A stretch of 64,000 nt of DNA from Bacillota bacterium (GCA_029572815.1 JAKPUQ010000089.1:62001-126000), one strand, 5' to 3'; positions 6,404 through 16,361 are shown, counted from the first letter of the stretch. Program-made: numbers and translations. Notes: generated from the letters alone by a model not told the origin.

Positions 6404-7843
6404 TCAGTTTTTCATTTCAAAGCTTTCGCCGAGAATGTCCTTGTTGGCTTCGAGGATAGGATTGATGCACTCAGCAAGGAACTCGTCCACCTGCTGTGAG
6501 CTTCTGCCTGTGTAGTTCTCGGGCTTGAGCACAGCGTCAAGCTCCTCCTTTGTTACCATGAACATGGGGTCGGCTTCGATGAGCTCGCAGAGGTTGTTGT
6601 CGAGACCGCGTACCTTTACGTTTGCGCCTGCCTCCATGGAGTAATCCATGATACGGTCGTGGAGCTCCTGACGGTTTCCGCCCTTCTTTACAGCGTCCAT
6701 CATGATGTTTTCGCTTGCCATGAAGGGGAGCTCTGCCATGACGCGGCGGCGTATCATCTCGGGGTATACCACAATGCCGTTAGTAACGTTCATCATGATG
6801 TTGAGGATAGCGTCAACGCCAAGGAATGCCTCAGCAACGCTGATACGCTTGTTTGCGGAGTCGTCGAGAGTTCTCTCGAACCACTGTGTACCTGCTGTGA
6901 ATGCAGGGTTGAGACTGTCTATCATCACATAGCGTGCGAGGGAGGTTATTCTCTCACAGCGCATGGGGTTACGCTTGTAAGCCATAGCGGAAGAGCCTAT
7001 CTGCTTCTTCTCTCTGGGCTCCTCCATCTCCTTGAAGGACTGGAGGATACGCATATCGTTTGAGAATTTGCTTGCGGTCTGAGCGATATCGCTGAGGAGC
7101 TCAAGCACCTTTGAGTCCACCTTACGTGAGTAGGTCTGACCTGAAACGGGAACTACTGCGTCAAAGCCCATTTCCTCGGCTATCATCTTCTCAAGCTGCT
7201 TTATCTTGTCTGTGTCGCCCTCAAAAAGCTCCATGAATGAAGCCTGAGTGCCTGTGGTGCCCTTTGAGCCCAGGAGCTTCAGTGTGGACATACGGTACTC
7301 TAAGTCCTCAAAGTCCATGAGGAGCTCGTTGAGCCAGAGTGTAGCTCTCTTGCCCACGGTTGTGAGCTGTGCGGGCTGAAGGTGAGTATATGCCAGGCAG
7401 GGGAGAGACTTGTACTCCTCTGCGAACTTAGCCAGATTGCTCATGACGTTGATGAGCTTTCTGCGGACTATCTTGAGAGCGTCGCGCATGATGATAACGT
7501 CTGTATTGTCGCCGACATAGCATGATGTAGCGCCCAGGTGTATGATACCTGCGGCGTCGGGGCAAGCCTGACCGTATGTGAAAACATGAGCCATAACATC
7601 GTGGCGTGTTATCTTTTCGCGCTCGGCAGCCATTTCATAGTCCACATCGTTGATGTGCCCCTCGAGCTGCTTTACCTGAGCCTCGGTAACGGGGAGACCC
7701 AGCTTCATTTCGGCTCTTGCCAGAGCCACCCACAGCCTTCTCCAGGTGGCGAACTTCTTGTCGGCAGAGAAGACATACTGCATCTCCTCGCTGGCATAAC
7801 GTGTACAGAAAGGGCTTTCATAGCTTTTGATATTACCGCTCAT
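6404..7843 (-). CDS. purB: Adenylosuccinate lyase
   Basis: PurB makes two cuts in purine synthesis: SAICAR to AICAR plus fumarate, and adenylosuccinate to AMP plus fumarate. The 479-aa protein has the superfamily signatures: HLGATSCYVGDNTD near residues 103-116, THLQPAQ near 158 and the mobile catalytic loop GSSAMAYKRNPMRCE near 282-296. Length fits the Firmicute/eukaryote-like class of about 475 aa rather than the 430-aa Bacillus form. AAGGAG lies upstream and a strong promoter is 56 bases before the start. It stands alone and not in a pur operon. Confidence 0.96.
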   Translation of the reverse strand: MSGNIKSYESPFCTRYASEEMQYVFSADKKFATWRRLWVALARAEMKLGLPVTEAQVKQLEGHINDVDYEMAAEREKITRHDVMAHVFTYGQACPDAAGIIHLGATSCYVGDNTDVIIMRDALKIVRRKLINVMSNLAKFAEEYKSLPCLAYTHLQPAQLTTVGKRATLWLNELLMDFEDLEYRMSTLKLLGSKGTTGTQASFMELFEGDTDKIKQLEKMIAEEMGFDAVVPVSGQTYSRKVDSKVLELLSDIAQTASKFSNDMRILQSFKEMEEPREKKQIGSSAMAYKRNPMRCERITSLARYVMIDSLNPAFTAGTQWFERTLDDSANKRISVAEAFLGVDAILNIMMNVTNGIVVYPEMIRRRVMAELPFMASENIMMDAVKKGGNRQELHDRIMDYSMEAGANVKVRGLDNNLCELIEADPMFMVTKEELDAVLKPENYTGRSSQQVDEFLAECINPILEANKDILGESFEMKN

Positions 7844-7898
7844 TTGAAATGTTCTCCTTTAAAATTCATTTGCGTTTTTCGCATAAAATATCAATTTA

Positions 7899-7927
7899 AT
7901 TATATCATCATAACCTTCTCATGTCAA
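7899..7927 (-). promoter_or_regulatory. Sigma-A promoter of purB
   Basis: On the minus strand TTGACA (7927-7922) and TATAAT (7904-7899) have a 17-base spacer. This is a consensus promoter for purB. No PurR box or purine riboswitch is seen in the short leader. Confidence 0.88.
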
Positions 7928-7931
7928 TAAA

Positions 7932-7954
7932 AAAGGCGGCTCCGTGCCGCCTTT
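7932..7954 (-). terminator. Terminator of the FHA/PP2C membrane-protein operon
   Basis: A perfect 9-bp stem AAAGGCGGC/GCCGCCTTT with a 5-base loop is followed on the minus strand by TTTATT. It lies 60 bases past the minus-strand stop at 8014 and overlaps the upstream edge of the purB promoter. Confidence 0.85.
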
Positions 7955-8013
7955 CTTTACAGAAATTTTTGCTGATTTTCTGTGAAAAATACACATTGAC
8001 TTATGCCCGTCCG

Positions 8014-8703
8014 CTATATACTGTCCATTTCGCTGGGAGTATGCACCTCGGTATACTTGCTGAGCTCCTGACCCGAAGAGCCAACGTCGCTCATGGCGTC
8101 GGAGGCTGTTCTCATGCGGTCCTCCATCTGCTGCTGATAGGGGTCCTTTATGGCACTTCCGCGGATATCCATTTCCTGCTCGAAAAATCTCTCGTTGAAG
8201 TGTGGAAATCCGTCGGCAGCCTCAAGCTTGTGGTAGGCTATGTTGGTGCGGATATTCCAGACAGCCATAGCGCCTACGATGAGTGTCATTACCAGATGTA
8301 TCCAGCCGCATTTGCCTGCGATATTGAATTTGAATATGCCCTGGGGCTCAAGGGGAGCCAGCATGAACAGTATCAGCTGAACAACGCCAAGTATAGCCAG
8401 TATCAGTATCAGTGTGATGTCCTTATGGCTGTAGAAGCTCCTGAGAGCCAGATATCCCAGCAGGGGACATTCAAACAATGCTATTATGGCGGCTGTGAAT
8501 GAGCCTGTGAGAAATCCGTAGACAAGGCTCACGATGAAGTATATGATAAGTGGTATGAAGTATACTATGCCCATTATGGAATAGCTCTTTTTGCAGCGGT
8601 TGAGGATAGCGAGATTGTGTGCGAATTCCTGTCCCTTTGCTTTTCTGTTGAAGGCAAATTCTCTCTGCCTTGCTATCCGTTCTGCCTCAGCCTGATTATA
8701 CAT
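8014..8703 (-). CDS. Predicted multi-helix membrane protein in FHA/PP2C cluster
   Basis: A 229-aa protein with a basic, amphipathic N-terminus (residues 1-38), about five hydrophobic segments between residues 40 and 155, and a hydrophilic C-terminal tail (160-229). The tail is rich in Ser and Thr and ends TEVHTPSEMDSI, so it contains possible phosphorylation sites. It is the last gene of the operon that begins with the FHA protein. Association with a phosphatase and a phosphothreonine-binding domain suggests, but does not show, that the tail is a substrate. Confidence 0.72.
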   Translation of the reverse strand: MYNQAEAERIARQREFAFNRKAKGQEFAHNLAILNRCKKSYSIMGIVYFIPLIIYFIVSLVYGFLTGSFTAAIIALFECPLLGYLALRSFYSHKDITLILILAILGVVQLILFMLAPLEPQGIFKFNIAGKCGWIHLVMTLIVGAMAVWNIRTNIAYHKLEAADGFPHFNERFFEQEMDIRGSAIKDPYQQQMEDRMRTASDAMSDVGSSGQELSKYTEVHTPSEMDSI

Positions 8704-8742
8704 TAGTCTCTCCTTTCAGCGATGTGTATGTATTACACGTTT

Positions 8743-9114
8743 TTAATAAGCTCCGTCGTCCATTTTCTTTGAAAGGAAGCAGTATGCCACGGAAAGAATG
8801 AGCGAGAATATGGCTGAGCCCTTGTTGTCGGTAGCGATGAATGAGATGATGTTGAGCACCATAAGTACCGCCGAGAGCTTGAAGCAAAGGCTGTAATTCC
8901 GTCTCAGACCGCATATCGCCATATAAATGGTTAGTCCTACGGGTATGAGGGAGAGAACTATCAGAAGAACAGCGAAGCCTCCCACAGCTGCTTCTCCCGC
9001 GGATTTGCCCTCTGTTGCCTTGTTTGCTGCCGTTGCTGCGATTATACCCGCTACAGCGGCGATGCAGTTGACTACCAGGATAAAGATAGTCATGATCTTG
9101 AATGCCAGTTTCAT
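8743..9114 (-). CDS. Small predicted membrane protein
   Basis: A 123-aa protein with about four hydrophobic helices (residues 4-28, 44-68, 78-92 and 98-115) and a short charged end KKMDDGAY. A purine-rich GGAGG-like site precedes the start. It lies in the FHA/PP2C operon, 39 bases before the 229-aa membrane gene. I do not recognise the family. Confidence 0.68.
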   Translation of the reverse strand: MKLAFKIMTIFILVVNCIAAVAGIIAATAANKATEGKSAGEAAVGGFAVLLIVLSLIPVGLTIYMAICGLRRNYSLCFKLSAVLMVLNIISFIATDNKGSAIFSLILSVAYCFLSKKMDDGAY

Positions 9115-9186
9115 GTTTGATTTTCCTCCTATATCATGAATAAAATATGATAAACCGCCGTCCTTATTGCAGAGGCAGATATATCC

Positions 9187-9420
9187 TCAGATGATCCTGT
9201 CCTTGGTGTGGACTATGACCGTATTGTCTACCAATACGAACCCCTCTGCGGCAGCTGCCGCAGGTACGCTGCTGACGGTGTCCTCAGCGGTCTCGTTCTG
9301 CGGAGCGGCGATCCCCTTTGCCTTTCGCTCCTTTTTAGCGATAATGCTCCACATGATGATGTTGATAATGACGAAAGCCGCAGCCGCTGCTGCGATGACC
9401 AGCAATTCGTCTCTTGTCAT
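9187..9420 (-). CDS. Small single-helix membrane protein
   Basis: A 77-aa protein with one Ala/Ile-rich helix (residues 6-27), a basic KKERKAKG stretch after it, and a low-complexity Ala-rich linker before a short hydrophobic end. AAGGAG lies upstream of the start and the gap to the phosphatase gene is only 19 bases. The topology suggests an N-out single-pass protein with a cytoplasmic tail. Function is unknown; it might anchor or report on the phosphosignalling module. Confidence 0.65.
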   Translation of the reverse strand: MTRDELLVIAAAAAAFVIINIIMWSIIAKKERKAKGIAAPQNETAEDTVSSVPAAAAAEGFVLVDNTVIVHTKDRII

Positions 9421-9439
9421 AGGATCACTCCTTTTGCCG

Positions 9440-10207
9440 TTACAGCTCTGCGCGGAACAATGCGGCGGTGATATTGTCGTTTTCGTTCCTGCTCTTGACT
9501 GTCTCGATAAGTCCGCGGAGCTGTGACTTCATTGCTTTTCTGTCCGGTGTTTTTTCGGGAGACAGCTCCTCGAAAAGCTCCTTTTCCGTAAGTACATGGC
9601 GGAAGCCGTCGGAGCATATCATAAAGTTGGTGTTGTTTTCAAATGTACCCAGTCTCACCTCGGGAGCCACCTCGCCTGTGACTCCTATGCACTGCACCAG
9701 GGCGTTCCTTCTCGGGTCGGTGAGAGCCTCCTCGGGAGTCATCTTTCCCATTTTCACAGCGCGGTTGACGAAGGTATGATCGTCGGTTATCTGGCTGAGC
9801 TTGTCGGATATCCTGTATATCCTGCTGTCGCCCACATGGAAGGTCATGAAGTCCTTATTCACGGCAATGAGTCCTGTTGCGGTGGTGCCAAGCTGTATGC
9901 CGTTGTGGGCGCCGTAGTCCATGAGTATGGCGTTGAGCCTTCTCAGGCGGCTTATGACGTTTCTTGCGGCGGTCTTCCAGTCCCAGTCGGGGAGCTCGAA
10001 GGGAAGCTCCGCATCGAACCATTCAGCGAAGCTTCTGACCACCTCTGCGCTGGCAAGCTCTCCCCGTGAGAGACCGCCCATGCCGTCGCACACCAGTACC
10101 AGAGCCGCCTTGCCCGTGGCGGTGTTGGCGGTCTTGACGCAGACGCTGTCCTGATTTATTTTCTTTGAGATACCGATGTCGGTATCGCAGGCTGTGATGT
10201 AATCCAT
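9440..10207 (-). CDS. PP2C-type serine/threonine protein phosphatase
   Basis: The 255-aa protein carries the PP2C metal-binding motifs in order: NQDS (residues 18-21), CDGMGGLSRGE (39-49), GTTATGL (about 107), HVGDSRIYR (about 123), DDHT and near the end CSDGF and ENDNITA. These coordinate two Mn/Mg ions and remove phosphate from Ser or Thr. The family partners are PASTA or PknB-type kinases, but no kinase gene is in the window. It sits 22 bases downstream of the FHA gene, which fits a phosphothreonine circuit. Length is typical of bacterial Stp/PrpC proteins. Confidence 0.93.
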   Translation of the reverse strand: MDYITACDTDIGISKKINQDSVCVKTANTATGKAALVLVCDGMGGLSRGELASAEVVRSFAEWFDAELPFELPDWDWKTAARNVISRLRRLNAILMDYGAHNGIQLGTTATGLIAVNKDFMTFHVGDSRIYRISDKLSQITDDHTFVNRAVKMGKMTPEEALTDPRRNALVQCIGVTGEVAPEVRLGTFENNTNFMICSDGFRHVLTEKELFEELSPEKTPDRKAMKSQLRGLIETVKSRNENDNITAALFRAEL

Positions 10208-10229
10208 AATTACCCCCCATAGGGCGGTA

Positions 10230-11384
10230 TCAACCGTCGATAAAGTCGAATTCCTCGTCGGAAAGCTTCAGCACGTCGCCGCTTTTCAGCTTTATCTCTC
10301 TGTCGGGAAGAACGGGAGTGCCGTTGATGTAGGTCCTGTTGGTTGAGTTGTTGTCCTCGACAAAGCAGGAGCCGTTACGGGTGTAGATAGTGGCGTGAAG
10401 TCGGCTGACAGTTCTGTTCTCCGTGACGCAGAAGTCAACGCGGTCGCGCTCCTTGCCTATCCTGAAAACGGGCTTGTCGATGTTGACGGTAACGCCCGTG
10501 GCACGTCTTGTAAGTGTGGGATATTTTATCTCAGGTCTGGGAATGTCCCGCTTTTTCAGCTCGGGGACTGCACTTCGCTTCTCCTCGCTGAGAGAGGGAA
10601 TGACCTTTGGTTCGGGAAGCTTTGGTTCCTGAGTGTGGAGGTACTCCTGTGAGCCGCGGTTTATCTCGTTGATGATAGCCTGAGCGGTGTTCTGCGGAGC
10701 TGCCTGACGGGGGTGCTCAGCCACTCTTGTAGCCTCGGGACGGCTGAACTCGGGTCTTGCAGCGGGTCTGGGCGCCGCAGGTCTTGCCGCAGGCTGTGAT
10801 GATGCAGGTCTTACCGCCGTTTTTGGTGCAGGCACCGCGTCGGGAGCCTCTCTGCGTATATATTCCATGGCCTCGCCCACTGTGAAGCCGTCGGCGCGGC
10901 AGATGAAGTTCATGAATCCGTCAACGCTGTGGAAGTCCGCCTTGGACTTGTACTCCGCATAGGTGGAGATCCTTCTGAGGCAGTTGACGATGCCGTCATT
11001 GGTGCTCTCGTTGTACCAGAGGGGAAGGTAGAAAAGCCACAGCTCCTTCCTCTCGGTGTCAAAGGTGATGAAGTTGGGGTCAAGGACGATATTGGGCATA
11101 TTGAAGCCGCAGGTGGCGGCGGTGTCCATTATTGTGAGGAGCTCCGCAACGATACGGTAGTAAAGCTCCTTGTCCACGCCGTGCTTCAGCACGTTTATGA
11201 GGGGGACGCCCTGAGCGCCCGTGTACTCTATCTTATCGGGAGCTGAGAACCTTGGCGTGAGCCAGCCCTTGATACGGTTATCGGTAAAGTATCTGTATTC
11301 TGCTTCATTGAGGGTCTCGCTGCCTGTGAAGCGGCAGTGTATGCAGACGCCGTCGGTCTTTTCTGAAAATTTCAGCTTAGCCAT
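10230..11384 (-). CDS. FHA-domain protein with DUF6382-like N-terminus
   Basis: The 384-aa protein has an N-terminal globular part (about 1-180) resembling the DUF6382 region often found with FHA domains in Firmicutes, a Pro/Ala/Arg-rich linker (about 190-285), and a C-terminal FHA domain (about 300-384). The FHA keeps the phosphothreonine-binding residues: RIGKERDR, SRLHA and NNSTNRTYINGT. I chose the start at 11384 because GGGAG lies just upstream; the frame stays open to 11705 but that part overlaps a repeat and the promoter. It heads the operon with PP2C and three membrane proteins and probably recruits a phosphorylated partner. Confidence 0.88.
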   Translation of the reverse strand: MAKLKFSEKTDGVCIHCRFTGSETLNEAEYRYFTDNRIKGWLTPRFSAPDKIEYTGAQGVPLINVLKHGVDKELYYRIVAELLTIMDTAATCGFNMPNIVLDPNFITFDTERKELWLFYLPLWYNESTNDGIVNCLRRISTYAEYKSKADFHSVDGFMNFICRADGFTVGEAMEYIRREAPDAVPAPKTAVRPASSQPAARPAAPRPAARPEFSRPEATRVAEHPRQAAPQNTAQAIINEINRGSQEYLHTQEPKLPEPKVIPSLSEEKRSAVPELKKRDIPRPEIKYPTLTRRATGVTVNIDKPVFRIGKERDRVDFCVTENRTVSRLHATIYTRNGSCFVEDNNSTNRTYINGTPVLPDREIKLKSGDVLKLSDEEFDFIDG

Positions 11385-11417
11385 AGTCTTCTCCCTTCTG
11401 CTCATTCTTATACAACA

Positions 11418-11446
11418 ATTATACAATATTCTTCCTTTCAAGTCAA
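11418..11446 (-). promoter_or_regulatory. Sigma-A promoter of the FHA/PP2C operon
   Basis: On the minus strand TTGACT (11446-11441), a 17-base spacer and TATAAT (11423-11418) lie about 35 bases upstream of the chosen FHA-protein start. This also argues against the longer in-frame start at 11705. Confidence 0.82.
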
Positions 11447-11523
11447 GGGAAAGGAGCCATATATAACAAAGGAGTTGAAAATCCGGGGGCGTCCGCAGCC
11501 GACCCGGAAGCAGCATTGACCCA

Positions 11524-11552
11524 TGTAGTGGCGGCATCCCGCCGCCCCTACG
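11524..11552. repeat. TGTAGTGG hairpin, member of the TGTAGGG family
   Basis: TGTAGTGGCGG and CCGCCGCCCCTACG flank a 4-base loop to make an imperfect 11-bp hairpin between the FHA promoter and the secF terminator. A further GC-rich stretch lies at 11480-11515. Confidence 0.55.
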
Positions 11553-11562
11553 GACTTCCCCG

Positions 11563-11606
11563 TAAAAAACAAATAGCCCCGAACGACCTTTCGGACGTCC
11601 GGGGCT
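11563..11606 (-). terminator. Terminator of secDF
   Basis: On the minus strand AGCCCCGGACGTCC-GAAA-GGTCGTTCGGGGCT forms a 14-bp stem with one wobble and one mismatch, a GAAA tetraloop, and is followed by ATTTGTTTTTTAC. It lies 25 bases past the secF stop. Confidence 0.9.
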
Positions 11607-11631
11607 GAGGTTCTGTATTGCGGAAGGAGCA

Positions 11632-12612
11632 TTACTTGCTGCTCTTTGCTTCCTTTTCTTTCTTTGCCTTCTTGTTCTTCCGCCATGACCATGTAACAGG
11701 TGCAACGAAGAGTGACGAGAAGGTACCTGAGATAAGACCCATCATCAGCGGTACAGAGAAGCTGAGGAGCGAATCATATCCTGTTACCAGAACTACGATA
11801 GTAACGATGAGCATTGTGCCGATAGTTGTTACCGATGTTCTGATAGAACGTGTAAGCGACTGTGTGCAGCTTACGTTGATAAGCTCGTTAAGAGAAGCCT
11901 TGGGCATGAGCTTGCGGTTCTCTCTGATTCTGTCGTAGATAATGATGGTGTTGTTGATAGAGTAACCGAGTATGGTGAGGAATACGGCAACGATGTTTGA
12001 GTCGATGCTGAAACCGCATACAACGGTAGTTGTGAACGCTACCAGGAGGTCCAGGCAGAGTGCGAAGATGGAGCATACGCCTGCGGACCAGCCTCCGATT
12101 TTTCTGAAGCGGATAGCGATGTAGATGATAACGATGAGGGCTGCAAAGAGCACTGCGATGAAGCACTTGAGCAGGAACTCGTGTCCTGATGTAGGACTTA
12201 CATCGTTTGAATCGTAGATCTCAAGAGCGTTATCGGGGAACTTCTCTCTGAGAGTCGAGGTGAGCTCTGTCTGTCTGTCGGCAGTGAGTCCCTCCTCTGA
12301 GGTGAAGGAGATGGTGATCTGCTTTCCGCCGGAATCAAGGCTTTCGCCCTTTCTTACGATAACGGATGAGCCCACGATGTCCTTTACGCTGGAAGCAACG
12401 TCGTTGGTGTTGATGTCGCCCTGATAAGTATAGGTGATAAGAGTACCACCCTTGAACTCGATAGCCAGGTGTATACCTCTTATTATAGCGCCTGCTATAA
12501 ATACGACGAGGACAGCGATCACAACGCCGAGGATAAGTCTTTTCTTTGAACAGAAGTTATAAACCTTCTTTGGAAGTGTTACGGTTTCCTTCTGAGTGTT
12601 CTTCTTACTCAT
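11632..12612 (-). CDS. secF: Protein translocase subunit SecF
   Basis: SecF pairs with SecD to pull secreted proteins out of the SecYEG channel using the ion gradient. The 326-aa protein has an N-terminal helix (about 30-50), a P1-like external domain with the conserved FKGGTLITYTY, and five more helices from about residue 150, including RFRKIGGW and the YSINNTIIIYDRIREN motif. Its start overlaps the secD stop by 4 bases (ATGA), so the two are coupled. A basic KKAKKEKEAKSSK tail ends the protein. Confidence 0.96.
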   Translation of the reverse strand: MSKKNTQKETVTLPKKVYNFCSKKRLILGVVIAVLVVFIAGAIIRGIHLAIEFKGGTLITYTYQGDINTNDVASSVKDIVGSSVIVRKGESLDSGGKQITISFTSEEGLTADRQTELTSTLREKFPDNALEIYDSNDVSPTSGHEFLLKCFIAVLFAALIVIIYIAIRFRKIGGWSAGVCSIFALCLDLLVAFTTTVVCGFSIDSNIVAVFLTILGYSINNTIIIYDRIRENRKLMPKASLNELINVSCTQSLTRSIRTSVTTIGTMLIVTIVVLVTGYDSLLSFSVPLMMGLISGTFSSLFVAPVTWSWRKNKKAKKEKEAKSSK

Positions 12613-14021
12613 TTCTCGTCACCTCCGTAAAGCTTTCTGTTTTTGAAGCACTTGAACTTGGAGAGTGAAGTTACCATAAGTCTTGAAGCAAATACTCCGA
12701 AGATGAAGTTGCAGATAACACCTGCGAGCAGGGTAAATCCGAAGGAGTAAACAACGCCCTCAGCAGTAGCGCCGAATGCGAAGAAGATAGTCTTGTTGAG
12801 GATCTTCGAGAAGAAGCTGTCGGGTACACCGAAAGCGCCCATGAGGATAACGGCGATGATAACGTTTGTTATATTACCGTCGAGGATAGCTGAGAATGCT
12901 CTCTTGTAAGCTATCTTGATAGCGGCGTCAAGTGACTTGCCTGTTCTGAGCTCTTCCTTGATACGCTCGCCTGTGATGATATTGGCGTCAACACCCATAC
13001 CGACGGCGAGGATGATACCTGCGATACCGGGGATAGTCAGTGTAGAGCCGTTCATGAATCCGAACCAGCCTGTGATAGCGGCGATAGAGCCTGCGATCTG
13101 TCCGCCGAGAGCGATAACAGCCACAACGCCGGGGAGTCTGTAGAGAATGATCATATAGATCGCAATGCAAACGAATGCGATAAGTGCTGCAAGGAGGATA
13201 GCGTCCAGTGAACCTTCACCCATTGTAGGAGAAATGGTCCTGAAGCTCTTGGTCTCCATCTTGAAGGGGAGAGCACCTGAGTTGATCTGGTCAGCCAGTC
13301 TCTTTGAAGAGTCAGCGTCGAAGCTTCCTGAGATAACTGCGTGTCCGTCTGTGATAGTGCTTTTTACAGAGGGAGCAGAAACCATTGTATTGTCCATCCA
13401 GATAGAGATGGGGGTCTCGGAACCTGAAAGCTCAGCAGTAGCGGCAGCAAATTTCTTTGCGCCCTCAGAGTTGAGTTCCAGAGCAACTACATATTCATAG
13501 TTTTTTTCGTCGCTGTCGGGCTGGAGCTGTCTTGAAGCGTTTGCCACGTCGTCACCCACGAGAACGATCTCACCTGAGGGGACCTCGTTGCCGTCTGCAT
13601 CAGTTGTTGTGTCTGTGCCCTTACGGAAAGTCAGCTCAGCCATTTCGCCGAGCTCCTTGACAGCCGTTTCGGGGTCGAAGTCTGTCTCGCCTACCTGCCA
13701 GGGGAAGCGAACGATGATTCTGTCGCTCTTTTCATCGCTGTAGACCTCGTTATCGGTGATACCGAGAGACGAAAGTCTTGTCTTGATGATCGCGGTAGCG
13801 GCGTCGAGCTGATTGGCATCAGCGTCAAAGTCACCTGCAGGACCGAAGGTAACGTCAACACCGCCCTTGATGTCGATACCAAGGCGGATATCGTCAACGC
13901 CCTTGACGTAAGTAGTCCTCTTGTCGGCGAAGAGCTTGTCAATACCAAACACCGCCGTAACAGCGAACAATGCGATAAAAGCAACGACAATGAAGAAAGT
14001 TGATTTGCCTGTCTTTTTCAC
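12609..14021 (-). CDS. secD: Protein translocase subunit SecD
   Basis: SecD forms the larger half of the SecDF membrane motor. The product shows the D1 motif LGIDIKGGVDVTF early, a P1 head domain, and six helices with GMGVDANIITGERIKEE. I propose the GTG at 14021 as start (470 aa): AGGAGG lies exactly seven bases upstream. The in-frame ATG at 14027 sits only one base past AGGAGG, and the ATG at 14081 has no site. The initial VKKTGKSTFFIVVAF fits a first transmembrane helix. Many bacilli have one fused secDF gene; here they are separate. Confidence 0.94.
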   Translation of the reverse strand: MKKTGKSTFFIVVAFIALFAVTAVFGIDKLFADKRTTYVKGVDDIRLGIDIKGGVDVTFGPAGDFDADANQLDAATAIIKTRLSSLGITDNEVYSDEKSDRIIVRFPWQVGETDFDPETAVKELGEMAELTFRKGTDTTTDADGNEVPSGEIVLVGDDVANASRQLQPDSDEKNYEYVVALELNSEGAKKFAAATAELSGSETPISIWMDNTMVSAPSVKSTITDGHAVISGSFDADSSKRLADQINSGALPFKMETKSFRTISPTMGEGSLDAILLAALIAFVCIAIYMIILYRLPGVVAVIALGGQIAGSIAAITGWFGFMNGSTLTIPGIAGIILAVGMGVDANIITGERIKEELRTGKSLDAAIKIAYKRAFSAILDGNITNVIIAVILMGAFGVPDSFFSKILNKTIFFAFGATAEGVVYSFGFTLLAGVICNFIFGVFASRLMVTSLSKFKCFKNRKLYGGDEK

Positions 14022-14117
14022 AGTCATGCCTCCTGATTCCGAACTCTTTGAGCCGTAAATCCTCATAGGGGGAAAAGGCATGAGTTCTTTATTCCTGTCT
14101 CATTGACAATTACAATT

Positions 14118-14146
14118 ATTGTACTATATTTTTATAAAAAAGTCAA
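14118..14146 (-). promoter_or_regulatory. Sigma-A promoter of secDF
   Basis: On the minus strand TTGACT (14146-14141) and TACAAT (14123-14118) are separated by 17 bases in an AT-rich setting, about 95 bases upstream of secD. Confidence 0.82.
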
Positions 14147-14224
14147 GTATATGAGCTGAAAATATTCCCATTTCAAGAATATGCACAATTACACCTGACG
14201 AAATTCGGAGTTATTAACAAAACA

Positions 14225-14245
14225 GCCGTTAGCCCTTAGCCGTTA
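14225..14245. repeat. Heptameric tandem repeat array B
   Basis: Three contiguous units GCCGTTA, GCCCTTA, GCCGTTA, followed by a partial unit GC. Same family and orientation as array A. Confidence 0.8.
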
Positions 14246-14312
14246 GCTTGCAAAGACGACCATGGAGTGCACGCGGATAACGAAACAGCCGCCCCTGCAC
14301 GGGAATAATGAA

Positions 14313-14336
14313 AAAGCACCCCCGAAGGAGTGCTTT
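14313..14336 (-). terminator. Terminator of the atp operon
   Basis: On the minus strand AAAGCACTCC-TTCG-GGGGTGCTTT is a 10-bp stem (one wobble) with a C(UUCG)G loop, followed by TTCATTATT, seven bases past the atpC stop. Confidence 0.88.
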
Positions 14337-14342
14337 CTGATA

Positions 14343-14753
14343 TTATTTGAAGTGCTTCTGGGATATTTTCAGGCGGTTCATGGCGCGGTTAAGCGCAGCC
14401 TGAGTCTCATAGTACTCCTTTATGCTCTGCTTCTGTCTGAGACGCTCCTCGGCGCGCTCACGCGCTTCCTGGGCTCTCTTGATGTCTATCTCCTCGGGAA
14501 GCTCGCAGGTATCCGCCAGAATTATGGAAGAATCGGGCATTACCTGTATGAAGCCCTCGGATATGGCGGCGTACTTCCACTCGCCGTTCACAAGGTACTT
14601 CAGCTCTCCTGTGGGGAGCGAGGTAACAAGGGGCTCATGTCCTGCCATGATACCGAGAAGACCGTCTATGGCGGTGATGACGAGGTGCTCCACCTCTCCG
14701 CTGAAGAAAATGCGGTCGGTAGCGATTATCTCAAGGTGAAAGGTCTTAGCCAT
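14343..14753 (-). CDS. atpC: ATP synthase F1 epsilon subunit
   Basis: Epsilon links the gamma shaft to the c-ring and can inhibit ATP hydrolysis. The 136-aa protein has the N-terminal beta-sandwich (residues 1-86, with GLLGIMAGHEPLVTSL near 31-46) and the C-terminal helical hairpin from about 90, rich in Arg, Glu and Gln. Length is normal. It is the last gene of the operon, 12 bases after atpD. Confidence 0.94.
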   Translation of the reverse strand: MAKTFHLEIIATDRIFFSGEVEHLVITAIDGLLGIMAGHEPLVTSLPTGELKYLVNGEWKYAAISEGFIQVMPDSSIILADTCELPEEIDIKRAQEARERAEERLRQKQSIKEYYETQAALNRAMNRLKISQKHFK

Positions 14754-14765
14754 AGGGCGCCTCCT

Positions 14766-16193
<1,428 letters not shown>

Positions 16194-16201
16194 TCAATTT
16201 C

Positions 16202-16284
16202 TGTAGGGGAGCCCGCCCTCGGGCTCCCGTTGTATGGTATAATGTTATGTATATTTCGGGAGGGCGAGGGCGCCCTCCCCTACA
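16202..16284. mobile_element. MITE-like double-hairpin element inside the atp operon
   Basis: An 83-bp element begins TGTAGGGGAG and ends CTCCCCTACA, a perfect 10-bp terminal inverted repeat. Each end forms its own 9-bp hairpin (GGGAGCCCG/CGGGCTCCC, 16207-16228; GGGAGGGCG/CGCCCTCCC, 16258-16279) around an AT-rich centre that includes TATAAT. It has no coding capacity. It lies between atpG and atpD, so it is transcribed with them and could alter mRNA stability or the relative output of beta and epsilon. A related element lies at 45205-45275. Confidence 0.72.
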
Positions 16285-16361
16285 AAATTCAACAGTGATC
16301 ACGGAGCGATGTGGGTATCGCCCAATACACGAATGGAACGCCGGGGACGGTGTTCACTGCA

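Larger units (their letters stand above)
14022..14342. other. Gene-free region between secD and atpC
   Basis: This stretch holds the secD promoter (14118-14146), heptamer array B (14225-14245) and the terminator of the ATP synthase operon (14313-14336). I see no gene. Confidence 0.75.

Noticed and set aside
11385-11705. N-terminal extension of the FHA protein
   Set aside because: The extension covers a TGTAGTGG hairpin, the secF terminator and a consensus promoter; the ATG at 11384 has a proper site.
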